DNA of 64,000 bases from Microbacterium atlanticum. Lineage in GTDB: Bacteria > Actinomycetota > Actinomycetes > Actinomycetales > Microbacteriaceae. The notes below the pieces were generated by a model. It was not told where the DNA came from and ran no database searches. It was given only the letters and a program-made list of their open reading frames with translations. This document shows positions 33,039 through 41,832 of the stretch, piece by piece (positions within the stretch are counted from its first letter, which is position 1; the number at the start of each line of letters is the position of its first letter). Where the stretch lies: positions 1,860,001 through 1,924,000 of the forward strand of contig NZ_CP063813.1 in NCBI RefSeq assembly GCF_015277815.1, read 5' to 3'. The translations under genes were made by a program, and so were the position numbers.

Positions 33039-33860
33039 CTACGGCTGGATGACGCCCATGCTCAACAGCACGAGCAGCAGCGAGCCGAGGGCCACGCGGT
33101 AGAGCACGAACGGCAGGAAGCTGTGCTTGGAGATCCAGCTCATGAAGAACGCGATGACTCCGAGCGCGACGATGAAGGCGACACCGGTCGCCACGGCGGT
33201 CTCGCCGAGGGTGAAGACCCCCGGCTCCCCGAGGCTCTTGAACAGCTGGAAGAAGCCGCTGCCGAAGACCGCGGGGATCGCCAGCAGGAAGGCGTAGCGG
33301 GCGGCCGCGGCCCGCTCGTATCCCATGAACAGCCCCGCGGTGATCGTCCCGCCTGACCGCGACACCCCCGGGATGAGCGCGAGGGACTGGGCGAAGCCGT
33401 AGATGACGCCGTGTCCTATCGTCATGTCCTGGAGCCTGCGCTTCTTGGCACCCACGTGGTCGGCGATGCCCAGCAGCACGCCGAAGAAGATCAGCATGAC
33501 CGCGGTGATCCACAGCGACCGCAGGACCGTCTCGATCTGGTCCTGGAAGAGCAGGCCGAGGACCACGATCGGGATCGAGCCGATGATGATGAGCCAGCCC
33601 AGGCGCGCGTCCGGGTCGTTGCGGGGCACGCGACCGCCGAGCGAGCGGAACCACTGCCCGATGATGCGCACGATGTCGCGCCAGAAGAACACCACGACGG
33701 CCGCCTCGGTGCCGATCTGCGTGATCGCGGTGAACGCGGCCCCCGGGTCCTCGGCGGACGGGAGGAACTCCCCCAGGATCCGCAGGTGCGCGCTGGAGGA
33801 GATCGGCAGGAACTCGGTCAGTCCCTGGACGAAGCCGAGGATGATCGCTTCGAGAAGCAT
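33039..33860 (-). CDS. uppP: undecaprenyl-diphosphatase UppP (BacA)
   Basis: A 273-residue membrane enzyme that recycles undecaprenyl pyrophosphate to the monophosphate used as lipid carrier for cell-wall synthesis. [23 protein letters not shown] holds the first catalytic motif and [22 protein letters not shown] the second with its catalytic Arg/Ser. Seven to eight membrane segments are visible. GAAAGG precedes the ATG. Loss or overexpression affects bacitracin resistance in other bacteria. It converges on the PAC2 gene with a 15-base gap. Confidence 0.96.
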   Translation of the reverse strand: MLLEAIILGFVQGLTEFLPISSSAHLRILGEFLPSAEDPGAAFTAITQIGTEAAVVVFFWRDIVRIIGQWFRSLGGRVPRNDPDARLGWLIIIGSIPIVVLGLLFQDQIETVLRSLWITAVMLIFFGVLLGIADHVGAKKRRLQDMTIGHGVIYGFAQSLALIPGVSRSGGTITAGLFMGYERAAAARYAFLLAIPAVFGSGFFQLFKSLGEPGVFTLGETAVATGVAFIVALGVIAFFMSWISKHSFLPFVLYRVALGSLLLVLLSMGVIQP

Positions 33861-33916
33861 GGGCGCCTTTCAGCCGTACAGGGCGGATGCCGGCGGTGGC
33901 GGCATCCGCTCGATTC

Positions 33917-35218
33917 TCAGTAGGTGCGCAGCAGGTCGGTGAGCACGGACTGGCCGAACACGAGCGCGTCGATCGGCACGCGTTCGTCGACGCCGTGGAA
34001 CATGCCCGTGAAGTCCAGGTCTGCCGGCAGCCGCAGCGGCGCGAAGCCGTATCCGGCGATGCCGAGGGCCGCCAGCGCCTTGTTGTCGGTGCCGCCGCCC
34101 ATCAGGTACGGCACCACCGGCGCCCCGGGGTCGTGGCGGCCCAGCGCAGCCGTCATCGCCTCGACGAGTGCGCCCGAGAACGGCACCTCGAGGCCGATGT
34201 CCTGGTGCACGATCTCGACCGCGACGTCGTCGCCCACGATGGCGCGGATCTCGGCCAGCGCGGCGTCCTCGGTGCCGGGGAGCACCCGCACGTCGACGAG
34301 CGCCTCCGCGCGATCGGGAATGACGTTGTGCTTGTAGCCGGCGACGAGCCCGGTGGGGTTGGTGGTCGTCCGCAGGGTCGAGCAGAGGAATCCGGATGCC
34401 GCGCCCGTCGCACGCGCGATCGCGTCGGGGTCGTCCGCCGGGCGGCCCATGATCTCGGCGAGCCGCTCGGTCATCTCGCGCGTGGTGTCGGTGAGGGTCA
34501 CCGGCCAGGCGGTGCGCCCCAGCGCCGCGACGGCCTCCGCCAGGCGCGTCACCGCATTCCCGGCGTGGACGCTGGACCCGTGTGCGGCGCGACCGCGGGC
34601 GACCAGGCGGATCCAGACCAGGGCCTTCTCGCCGACCTGCAGGAGGTACGCGTGCCGGTCGCCGACGGGAATCGAGTAGCCGCCGACCTCGCTGATGGCC
34701 TCGGTCGCACCCGTGAACCACTCCGGGCGGTTCTCCACGACGAGAGCCGATCCTTCGATCCCGCCGTTCTCCTCATCCGCGAAGAAGGCGAGGACGATGT
34801 CACGCTCGGGCTGCTCTCCGGCGCGGAGGATGTCGGCGACCGACGTGAGGATCATCGCGTCCATGTCCTTCATGTCGACGGCACCGCGGCCCCAGAGCAG
34901 TCCGTCCTTGACGACGCCCTCGAAGGGGTCGACGCTCCAGTCCTCCGCGATCGCGGGGACGACGTCGAGGTGGCCGTGCAGCACGAGCGCCGGCTTGTCC
35001 CGGTCGCGCCCGGGAACGCGCGCCATGACGTTGGTGCGGCGCGCAACGGGCTCGTAGTACTCGGGTTCCAGGCCGAGGCGCTCCAGGTAGGCGCCGACGT
35101 ACTCCGCCGCTTCGCGCTCGCCGGCCGATCGGCCTCCGCCGTGGTTGGTCGTGTCGAACCGGATCAGATCGCGCGCGACCGAGGCGACTTCGGGGAGTGC
35201 GGGATCGGGTGCAGGCAT
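33917..35218 (-). CDS. M20 family metallo-hydrolase (DapE/ArgE/carboxypeptidase type)
   Basis: A 433-residue dizinc hydrolase. ALVLHGHLDVVPA has the first metal His-Asp, LLWGRGAVDMKDMDAM the bridging Asp, and FFADEENGG the catalytic Glu-Glu. The dimerisation domain inserts at about residues 200-320. Orthologues beside uppP in mycobacteria are annotated as DapE2-like, but substrate is uncertain. ATG 35218 follows TAGGTT by seven bases (leaderless), favoured over GTG 35239. It precedes uppP on the same strand. Confidence 0.93.
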   Translation of the reverse strand: MPAPDPALPEVASVARDLIRFDTTNHGGGRSAGEREAAEYVGAYLERLGLEPEYYEPVARRTNVMARVPGRDRDKPALVLHGHLDVVPAIAEDWSVDPFEGVVKDGLLWGRGAVDMKDMDAMILTSVADILRAGEQPERDIVLAFFADEENGGIEGSALVVENRPEWFTGATEAISEVGGYSIPVGDRHAYLLQVGEKALVWIRLVARGRAAHGSSVHAGNAVTRLAEAVAALGRTAWPVTLTDTTREMTERLAEIMGRPADDPDAIARATGAASGFLCSTLRTTTNPTGLVAGYKHNVIPDRAEALVDVRVLPGTEDAALAEIRAIVGDDVAVEIVHQDIGLEVPFSGALVEAMTAALGRHDPGAPVVPYLMGGGTDNKALAALGIAGYGFAPLRLPADLDFTGMFHGVDERVPIDALVFGQSVLTDLLRTY

Positions 35219-35297
35219 GCGCTCCAACCTACCTGGCACTCGTTTCCGCTCCGTTTCCGCGCCGTGCCGCCGCGAGGCGGCGTGCGCCGCACACGAA

Positions 35298-35323
35298 AGA
35301 AGGCCCCCTGCCGGGGGCCTTCT
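35298..35323 (-). terminator. terminator of tRNA-Leu
   Basis: Eleven-base perfect arms, AGAAGGCCCCC and GGGGGCCTTCT, with a four-base loop lie nine bases after the tRNA 3' end. On the minus strand the stem ends in a CTTCTTTC pyrimidine run. Confidence 0.85.
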
Positions 35324-35331
35324 CCACTGTG

Positions 35332-35416
35332 TGCGCGAGGGGGGACTTGAACCCCCACGCCCTATACGGGCACTAGCACCTCAAGCTAGCGCGTCTACCT
35401 ATTCCGCCACCCGCGC
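35332..35416 (-). tRNA. tRNA-Leu (anticodon GAG)
   Basis: On the minus strand an 85-base class II tRNA folds cleanly. The acceptor stem is GCGCGGG with CTCGCGC (one G-U pair), discriminator A. The anticodon stem CTAGC/GCTAG encloses loop TTGAGGT with anticodon GAG, reading CUC and CUU. A long variable arm and T-arm GGGGG-TTCAAGT-CCCCC follow. The CCA end is not encoded (ACA follows the stem). The long variable arm and A73 are leucine identity features. Confidence 0.97.
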
Positions 35417-35498
35417 AGGTGGTTTCCGGTTTCGCAACCGAGGAATGACATTACCACGTCGCCCACTGTTCAACGAATCCCGCCGGGCCCCGGGCGCG

Positions 35499-36587
35499 TC
35501 AGCCGAGCGACACTCCGAAGAGCAGTCCGAGCAGGTAGGTGATGCCCGCGGCGCCGAATCCGATGGCGAGCTGACGCAGCGCGCGACGCAGCGGTGGAGC
35601 CCCCGAGAGAAGGCCGACGGCCGCCCCGGTGCACATCAGCGCGACGCCGACGAGGAGGAGCGCCACGATGACGGCCGCCGTGCCGGCGAGCCCGAAGATC
35701 CAGGGCAGCACCGGGATGATCGCCCCCGAGGCGAAGAACAGGAAGCTCGACAGGGCGGCGCCCCACGCCGTGCCCACGACCTCGCCGTGGTCGGCGACCG
35801 TGATCGGGCCGGTCTCGGCCCTGCCCTGGCCGAGCGCGCGGGCCGCCTGCACGGCGCGCCGCGCCCGCGCGGACGCCTCCGCCTCCGGCATGCCGCGGGT
35901 GCGGTACACCAGCGCCAGCTCGTTGGCGTCGATGTCCAGGTGGGGGATGGCGCCGTCGGCGTAGTCGCTGGGCTCGGTGGCCGCCAGCAGCTCCCGTTGC
36001 GACCGCACCGAGACGAACTCGCCGGCGCCCATCGACAGCGCGCCGGCGAGCAGTCCGGCGATGCCGCTGAAGAGCACGAACTGGCCGGAGACCCCCGTCG
36101 CGCCGATGCCCATGACCAGGGCGAGGTTGGACACGAGTCCGTCGTTGGCGCCGAAGACGGCGGCACGGAACGTGCCGGAGAGTCGTCGCCGTCCGCGCGC
36201 GGCCAGGCCGCGGACCACCTCGTGGTGCACCTTCTCATCCGCAGCCATGCGCGAGCTCGCGAAGGGCTCGTCGTCGTACGGCGAGCGCGCCTCGGCGTTC
36301 TGCGCGAGCGCGAGCACGAAGATCGACCCGAAGCTGCGGGCCATCCAGCCGAGCAGGCGGGTGCGGGCATCCGGCCGCGGCAGTCGCGCGGGTTCGGCAC
36401 CCAGCAGCTGCAGCCAGTGGTCCTCGTGACGGCCTTCCGCCTCGGCCAGGGCGAGGAGGATCTCCCGCTCCTCGCCGGTGCGCCGGTCCGCAAGCTCGCG
36501 ATACACCCGCGCCTCGGCGCGCTCGTTGACGAGGTACCTCGCCCAGCGCCGTCGATCGCGATCGGTCGGTGCGGCGGGCGCGCTCAC
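35499..36587 (-). CDS. VIT1/CCC1-type iron/manganese transporter with ferritin-like N-terminal domain
   Basis: A 362-residue protein. Residues 1-135 form a ferritin/rubrerythrin-like helical domain with acidic and histidine residues (RHEDHWLQLLGAE, DEKVHHEVVRGL). From about residue 140 the VIT1/CCC1 domain begins: FRAAVFGANDGLVSNLALVMG, then GEFVSVRSQRE, with five membrane segments. Relatives move ferrous iron or manganese, and the N-terminal domain may bind or oxidise the metal. GTG 36587 has GGAGG six bases upstream. Confidence 0.92.
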   Translation of the reverse strand: MSAPAAPTDRDRRRWARYLVNERAEARVYRELADRRTGEEREILLALAEAEGRHEDHWLQLLGAEPARLPRPDARTRLLGWMARSFGSIFVLALAQNAEARSPYDDEPFASSRMAADEKVHHEVVRGLAARGRRRLSGTFRAAVFGANDGLVSNLALVMGIGATGVSGQFVLFSGIAGLLAGALSMGAGEFVSVRSQRELLAATEPSDYADGAIPHLDIDANELALVYRTRGMPEAEASARARRAVQAARALGQGRAETGPITVADHGEVVGTAWGAALSSFLFFASGAIIPVLPWIFGLAGTAAVIVALLLVGVALMCTGAAVGLLSGAPPLRRALRQLAIGFGAAGITYLLGLLFGVSLG

Positions 36588-36655
36588 TCTGGCCTCCAGT
36601 CGGCGATGCGGGCGCCGGATCGAATACGCGCTCGGCGCGTGCACGGGTCTACCCG

Positions 36656-37189
36656 TCAACGGTAGCCAGCGGCCCCGCGCCGCCCGTGCGAAAACCGAGG
36701 ATTGCCAGTATTTCGGGGCTCCGAACGGGCGCCCGCGAGCAGCGCGCCCATGCCCTGCTCGCCGCGGCGCATGACGTGCGCATGCGCCCGCTCGAACGCC
36801 GGGCGCAACGCCCACGCGGTGGCGTTCATCCATCGCCGCCGGGTCTCGACATCCCACTGGAAGGTGACGACGGATGCCTCGGCTCCGTCCTCGTCCACCA
36901 CGACACGCCCCCCGCCCCGCAGGTCGCCGTCGCTCGCGGCGTTCACCGAACGCCCCTGCGCGATCTCGGTGAGCTGCAATCGCATCCGGAGGACGTATCC
37001 CAGGGGGCTGCGGACTGCGAGCACCATCCGCTCGCCCGGCACCAGGCGGCGAGGGGCCATCGGCAGCGTCAGACCGGGCCACCACCGGCGATCCGCGCCG
37101 GGGCGCAGCATCCGCTCCACCTCCGTCCAGACGCGGTCGGCAGGAGCGGGCACGAGCCAGCGCGACGTGAACGAGTACCTCGCGGGCAT
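36656..37189 (-). CDS. SRPBCC-family protein
   Basis: A 177-residue protein with the hydrophobic-pocket SRPBCC (START-like) fold: it begins YSFTSRWLVPAPADRVWTEV, the usual first strand and helix, and ends the fold with WMNATAWALRPAFERAHAHVMRRGEQGM. Ligand and role are unknown. The last 28 residues are basic and look disordered. ATG 37189 follows TAGACT by six bases, a leaderless start. Confidence 0.88.
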   Translation of the reverse strand: MPARYSFTSRWLVPAPADRVWTEVERMLRPGADRRWWPGLTLPMAPRRLVPGERMVLAVRSPLGYVLRMRLQLTEIAQGRSVNAASDGDLRGGGRVVVDEDGAEASVVTFQWDVETRRRWMNATAWALRPAFERAHAHVMRRGEQGMGALLAGARSEPRNTGNPRFSHGRRGAAGYR

Positions 37190-37214
37190 GCCGGGAGTCT
37201 AGGTCCGCAGACGC

Positions 37215-39101
37215 TCAGGAGCGGACGCGCGTGCGCAGCACGTCGATGCGCGCCTGCAGCTGCGCCACCGTGGCGTGCGAGACCGCCGGACCACCGCAGA
37301 TGCGCCGGAGCTCCGCGTGCACGAGGCCGTGCGCCTCGCCGGACTGCCGCGCGTAGAGACCGACGAGGCTGTTGAGCAGCTGACGCTGCTCCTTCAGCGT
37401 GCGGTGCAGCGCCTGCGGCGGCGCCGCATCCGCCTCCGGGGCCTCCTGACCGGATTCCTGTCGGAGGGCGCGCGCCTCCCGGGCGGCGCGGTGACGGGAC
37501 TGGCGCGAGACGCGCGACATCAGCACCTCATGCACCTGATCGGGCTCGAGCAGCCCCGGGATGCCCAGGAACTCCTCCTCCTCGGGCGTGCCGGGGACGG
37601 CCAGCTGTCCGAACTCCTTGCCGTCGAAGAGCACGCGGTCGAAGTGCGCGAGCGAGCCCAGCGCCTGATAGGTGAACTCCTCTTCGAGCGCATCGGAGGC
37701 CTTGTCTTCGCGCTCCGCCGCGTTCATGAGGTCTTCTTCGGCGTTCCACTCGTCGTCGCCGTCGGCGTCGCGGTCCAGCGCGTGGTCGCGCTGCCGCTCC
37801 ATCTCGCCCGCGAGGGCCAGCAGCTGCGGCACGTTCGGCAGGAACACGCTCGCGGTCTCGCCGCGGCGGCGCGCACGCACGAAGCGCCCGATGGCCTGGG
37901 CGAAGAAGAGCGGGGTGGAGGCGCTGGTGGCGTAGACGCCGACGGCGAGGCGCGGCACGTCGACGCCCTCCGACACCATCCGCACCGCGACCATCCAGCG
38001 ACTGGTGCTCTTCGAGAACTTCTCGATGCGCCCGGACGCCTCCGCCTCGTCCGAGAGGACCACTGTCGGCGGCTCCCCCGTCAGCTGCTGCAGGATCGCG
38101 GCGTAGGCGCGTGCCGCCGTCTGATCGGTCGCGATGACCAGGCCGCCGGCGTCGGGAACGTGCTCCCGCACCTCGGTCAGGCGACGGTCGGCGGAGCGCA
38201 GGACAGCCGGGATCCAGTCGCCCTCGGGGTCGAGGGCGGTGCGCCACGCCTGGGAGGTGATGTCCTTCGTGTTGTCCTGCCCGAGGTGCGCCTCCATCTC
38301 GTCACCGGTCTTGGTGCGCCAGCGCATGTGTCCGGCGTAGACCAGGAACATGACGGGGCGGACGACGCCGTCCTCGAGCGCGCGCCGGTAGCCGTAGGCG
38401 TAGTCGGTGCGCGAGACGCGGATGCCCTTCGCGTCGGGGTGATACTCCACGAACGGGATGGGTGCGGTGTCGCTGCGGAAGGGCGTGCCCGACAGCAGCA
38501 GCCGTCGCGTGGCGCGACTGTACGCCTCACGCAGCGCATCGCCCCAGCTCAGGGCGTCGCCGCCGTGGTGGACCTCGTCGAGGATCACCAGCGTGCGCGC
38601 ATCCATCGTCAGACGCTGGTGGACGGATGCCTTCACCGCGACCTGGGCGTACGTGACCGCGACCCCGTGGTATTGGCGGGCGGGCGCGGAGTGCCGGTTG
38701 CTGAAGGCGGGGTCGAGCCGGATCCCGACGCGGGCCGCGGCATCCGCCCACTGGGTCTTCAGGTGCTCGGTCGGTGCCACGACGACGATCCGGTTCACGA
38801 CGCGCCGGCGAAGCAGCTCGCTCGCGAGCCGGAGCGCGAAGGTCGTCTTGCCGGCGCCCGGGGTCGCCGCGGCGAGGAAGTCGCGGGGACCACTGCCCGG
38901 GCCGTCAGGACCGTCCAGCCCGAAGTACAGGTCGAGCGCCTCGGCCTGCCACGCCCGCAGGCGCTGCGCCGTTCCCCAGGGCGCACGCTGCGGGTAGGTC
39001 GGCGAGAGGTGCTCGGCCGCGAAGCTGCCGATGTGCGGCTCCCCGTCGCGCGCCGCGCGGTGTTCCCGGTGCGGCTCGGCGAGCTCGGGCGGCGATGCCA
39101 T
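37215..39101 (-). CDS. DEAD/DEAH-box helicase (superfamily 2, type III restriction/XPB-like fold)
   Basis: A 628-residue helicase. Walker A is AAATPGAGKTTFALRLA, motif Ia is VVVAPTEHLKTQW, motif II is LVILDEVHHGGDA and motif III is LLLSGTPFRSD. The second RecA domain has RMVSEGVDVPRLAVGVYAT and the arginine-rich motif VI FFAQAIGRFVRARR. The C-terminal 200 residues are charged with coiled-coil tendency. No methylase or nuclease gene is near, so a restriction role is unlikely. ATG 39101 has GGAGGA seven bases upstream. Confidence 0.92.
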   Translation of the reverse strand: MASPPELAEPHREHRAARDGEPHIGSFAAEHLSPTYPQRAPWGTAQRLRAWQAEALDLYFGLDGPDGPGSGPRDFLAAATPGAGKTTFALRLASELLRRRVVNRIVVVAPTEHLKTQWADAAARVGIRLDPAFSNRHSAPARQYHGVAVTYAQVAVKASVHQRLTMDARTLVILDEVHHGGDALSWGDALREAYSRATRRLLLSGTPFRSDTAPIPFVEYHPDAKGIRVSRTDYAYGYRRALEDGVVRPVMFLVYAGHMRWRTKTGDEMEAHLGQDNTKDITSQAWRTALDPEGDWIPAVLRSADRRLTEVREHVPDAGGLVIATDQTAARAYAAILQQLTGEPPTVVLSDEAEASGRIEKFSKSTSRWMVAVRMVSEGVDVPRLAVGVYATSASTPLFFAQAIGRFVRARRRGETASVFLPNVPQLLALAGEMERQRDHALDRDADGDDEWNAEEDLMNAAEREDKASDALEEEFTYQALGSLAHFDRVLFDGKEFGQLAVPGTPEEEEFLGIPGLLEPDQVHEVLMSRVSRQSRHRAAREARALRQESGQEAPEADAAPPQALHRTLKEQRQLLNSLVGLYARQSGEAHGLVHAELRRICGGPAVSHATVAQLQARIDVLRTRVRS

Positions 39102-39281
39102 CGTCGTCTCCTCCGTCACCCGATGCACCTCCCCCGCAGACGACGAGTCACCACCATAGACGACCCGCGCGACATCGTCGCCGCCGCTGCTCGCCTCCTG
39201 GCTGCCGACGCCCCGTCCGCGGGCCGTCCGGAGTGCGCGGTAGCCTGTGTGTCGGTCACGAGCCGAGGAAACGGAACACCG

Positions 39282-40163
39282 ATGTCCACGAGAGAAGATC
39301 CCCGCACCCCGTACTTGGCGAACGCCGGGCCGCACCCCTGGCGCCGCTACGTCGCGATCGGGGACTCGTTCACCGAGGGCGTCGGCGACCCCGAGCCGTC
39401 CGCGCCGAACGGCTTCCGCGGGTGGGCCGACCGGGTCGCCGAGGTGCTCTCGGATCAGGTCGAGGACTTCGCCTACGCCAACCTCGCTATCCGCGGCCGT
39501 CTCATCGGCCAGATCGTGGCCGAGCAGGTCGAGCCGGCGATCGCGCTCAAGCCGGACCTGGTGACCTTCTCGGCCGGCGGGAACGACGTCATCCGCCCCA
39601 ACGGCGACCCCGACGCCATCGCGCAGCTCTTCGAGGACGCCGTGGTGCGCCTTTCGCGCGACGGCGCGACCGTCGTGGTGTTCACGGGCATCGACACGGC
39701 GTTCACACCGGTGTTCCGCGGCATCCGGGGCAAGGTGGCGATCTACAACGAGAACATCCGTGCGATCGCCGACAAGTACGACTGCATCGTCGCCGACCAG
39801 TGGGCGCTGAAGGAGGTGCAGGACATGCGGTTCTTCGACGACGACCGCCTGCACTACAACGCCCTGGGCCACCACGAGGTGGCCCGCATGGTGCTGCGCG
39901 CCCTCAACGTGCCCAACGACCTGCAGCCGATGCAGCCGGATCCCGTTCCCCTCCGCACGTGGCGCGAAGCCCGCGCTGTCGACCTCGTGTGGGCCCGCGA
40001 GTACTTCGTGCCCTGGGTGCTTCGGCGCCTGCGCCACCAGTCCTCCGGCGACGAGGTCACCGCCAAGCGCCCCGACCCGCGGCCGGTGATCGCGTTCTCG
40101 CCGCCGCAGCGCGAGGCTCCGCCGGTCGGCGATCCCGCCGTCGCACCGGACGAGGAGGGCTGA
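39282..40163 (+). CDS. SGNH/GDSL-type hydrolase (paralogue of 5294-6055)
   Basis: A 293-residue SGNH hydrolase. Block I is RYVAIGDSFTEGVGDPEP with catalytic Ser, block III FSAGGNDVIRP with Asn, and block V FFDDDRLHYNALGHHEVARMV with Asp-His. It shares several blocks with the earlier paralogue, but has a longer N-terminus and a Pro-rich tail. There is no signal peptide. ATG 39282 lies 35 bases after TAGCCT, so it has a short leader with GAGGAA. The SDR gene follows one base after its stop, suggesting an operon. Confidence 0.93.
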   Translation: MSTREDPRTPYLANAGPHPWRRYVAIGDSFTEGVGDPEPSAPNGFRGWADRVAEVLSDQVEDFAYANLAIRGRLIGQIVAEQVEPAIALKPDLVTFSAGGNDVIRPNGDPDAIAQLFEDAVVRLSRDGATVVVFTGIDTAFTPVFRGIRGKVAIYNENIRAIADKYDCIVADQWALKEVQDMRFFDDDRLHYNALGHHEVARMVLRALNVPNDLQPMQPDPVPLRTWREARAVDLVWAREYFVPWVLRRLRHQSSGDEVTAKRPDPRPVIAFSPPQREAPPVGDPAVAPDEEG

Positions 40164-40164
40164 C

Positions 40165-40854
40165 GTGGCCACGCATCTCCTCACCGGCGCCGGCTCGGGC
40201 ATCGGAGCGGCGCTCGCCGAGCGACTCGCCGAGCGCGGCGACGAACTGTGGCTGCTCGCGCGCGACGCGGGTCGCGCGTCGCAGCTGCGCGGCCGCTTCC
40301 CGGGCGCGCAGACGCTCGTCGGCGACCTCGCCGACCCGGCGCGGCTGTCGTGGGCGTTCGGGCACCAGAGCATGCCGGCCCGTCTGGATTCGCTCCTGCA
40401 CGTCGCGGGAGTGGTCGAACTCGGTGCGGTGGCCGAAACGCCGGTGGCCACCTGGCAGCACCAGCTCAACGTGAACACCGTCGCACCGGCCGAGCTCACG
40501 CGACTGCTGCTCCCCGCGCTGCGCATCGCTCGCGGGCACGTCGTCTTCGTCAACTCCGGCGCCGGTCTGCGGGTGAACCCGGAGTGGGGCTCCTACGCGG
40601 CGAGCAAGTTCGCGGTCCGCGCGGTGGCGGACGCGCTGCGCGACGAGGAGCGCGCGAACGGGATCCGGGTGACGACGGTGTACCCGGGCCGCACGGCGAC
40701 CCCGATGCAGGAGAAGGTGCATCAGCAGGAGGGCGCGGACTACGACGCGGCCAAGTGGATCCATCCCGCGTCGGTCGCCACGACGATCCTCGCCGCGCTG
40801 GATCTGCCCCGCGACGCCGACCTCACCGAGCTCACCGTCCGTCCTGGCGCCTGA
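40165..40854 (+). CDS. SDR family oxidoreductase
   Basis: A 229-residue classical short-chain dehydrogenase. THLLTGAGSGIGAALAERL binds NAD(P)H; Arg residues just after the second strand suggest NADPH. VNSGAGLRVNPEWGSYAASKFAV has the catalytic Ser, Tyr and Lys (YAASK). The pattern resembles plasmid- and polyol-type SDRs of unknown substrate. The GTG start is one base after the hydrolase stop with GAGGAGG upstream, so it is translated from the same message. Confidence 0.92.
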   Translation: MATHLLTGAGSGIGAALAERLAERGDELWLLARDAGRASQLRGRFPGAQTLVGDLADPARLSWAFGHQSMPARLDSLLHVAGVVELGAVAETPVATWQHQLNVNTVAPAELTRLLLPALRIARGHVVFVNSGAGLRVNPEWGSYAASKFAVRAVADALRDEERANGIRVTTVYPGRTATPMQEKVHQQEGADYDAAKWIHPASVATTILAALDLPRDADLTELTVRPGA

Positions 40855-40889
40855 GCCCCACCGGGTCCGTCACCGGCGTCGGTCGAAGC

Positions 40890-41693
40890 TCAGCGTCGGC
40901 GCAGCTCCCACAGCGCCACGGCACTGGCCGCGGCGACGTTGAGCGAGTCGACACCGCCGGACATGGGAATCGTGACCACCGTGTCGGCCGCCTCCAGAGC
41001 GGTGCGGGACAGGCCGTCGCCCTCGGCGCCGAGCATGAGCGCGACCCGCTCCGGCCGTCGGCGACGGAACTCGTCCAGCGACACCGCGTCGTCGGTGAGG
41101 GCGAGCGCGGCCAGCTCGAAGCCGGCGCCGTGCAGCGCTTCGCGCGCCTGTCCCCACTCCGGCAGGCGGGTCCACGGAACCTGGAAGACCGTGCCCATGC
41201 TCACGCGCACGCTGCGCCGGTACAGCGGGTCGGCGCAGCGGGGACCGATGAGCACGCCGTCGGCGCCGAGGCCCGCGGCGGCGCGGAAGATCGCGCCCAC
41301 GTTGGTGTGGTCGACGATGTCGTCGAGAACGACGACCAGCCGCGCCCCGGCGAGGACGTCGGCCACCGCGGGCAGCGCCGGACGGTGCATCGACGCGAGC
41401 ACCCCGCGGTGCACGGCGTATCCGGTCAGCGATTGCGCGATCTCCGCGGTGACGACGTAGACGGGGACCGCCTCGTCGTCGAGCAGCGCCTCGGCGTCAG
41501 GAAGCCACTTCTCCTGCACGAGGACGGATCGCGGGCGGTGGCCCGCCGCGAGCGCCCGCGCCAGCACCTTGGCGGACTCGGCGATGTAGAGGCCGCCCTC
41601 GGGTTCGATGACGCGCCGCAGCGCGACGTCGGTGAGATCGCGGTAGTCGGCGAGCCGGTCGTCGGCGGCGTCGGAGATCCAGGTCGCAGCCAT
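40890..41693 (-). CDS. SpoU/TrmH-family RNA methyltransferase
   Basis: A 267-residue RNA 2'-O-methyltransferase. The N-terminal substrate domain has EGGLYIAESAKVLARAL. The SPOUT knot is at residues 115-267: DHTNVGAIFRAAAGLGADGVLIGP, then LMLGAEGDGLS, then IPMSGGVDSLNVAAASAVALWE, the three classic motifs. The target, rRNA or tRNA ribose, cannot be assigned. ATG 41693 is the likely start. The gene is divergent from the sirtuin gene. Confidence 0.93.
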   Translation of the reverse strand: MAATWISDAADDRLADYRDLTDVALRRVIEPEGGLYIAESAKVLARALAAGHRPRSVLVQEKWLPDAEALLDDEAVPVYVVTAEIAQSLTGYAVHRGVLASMHRPALPAVADVLAGARLVVVLDDIVDHTNVGAIFRAAAGLGADGVLIGPRCADPLYRRSVRVSMGTVFQVPWTRLPEWGQAREALHGAGFELAALALTDDAVSLDEFRRRRPERVALMLGAEGDGLSRTALEAADTVVTIPMSGGVDSLNVAAASAVALWELRRR

Positions 41694-41832
41694 CGCATCC
41701 CATCGTCCCACGGCGGGCGCGGTCGGCCCGCGCTGAGCCGGAGGGCGCGCAGCAGCCCGCGCCGGGTCGCCTCCGGGCCCGTAACATCCCGGTAAAGCCC
41801 GGGCCGTACACTCGACCGCGAAGGGGGGACCC

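Noticed and set aside
35298-35323. The repeat beside tRNA-Leu as a phage or island attachment site
   Set aside because: It is a simple terminator hairpin; no integrase, direct repeat of the tRNA end or composition change is seen.
37215-39101. The helicase as part of a restriction or phage-defence system
   Set aside because: Its fold resembles type III restriction helicases, but no methylase, nuclease or other defence gene is adjacent, and the neighbours are housekeeping genes.
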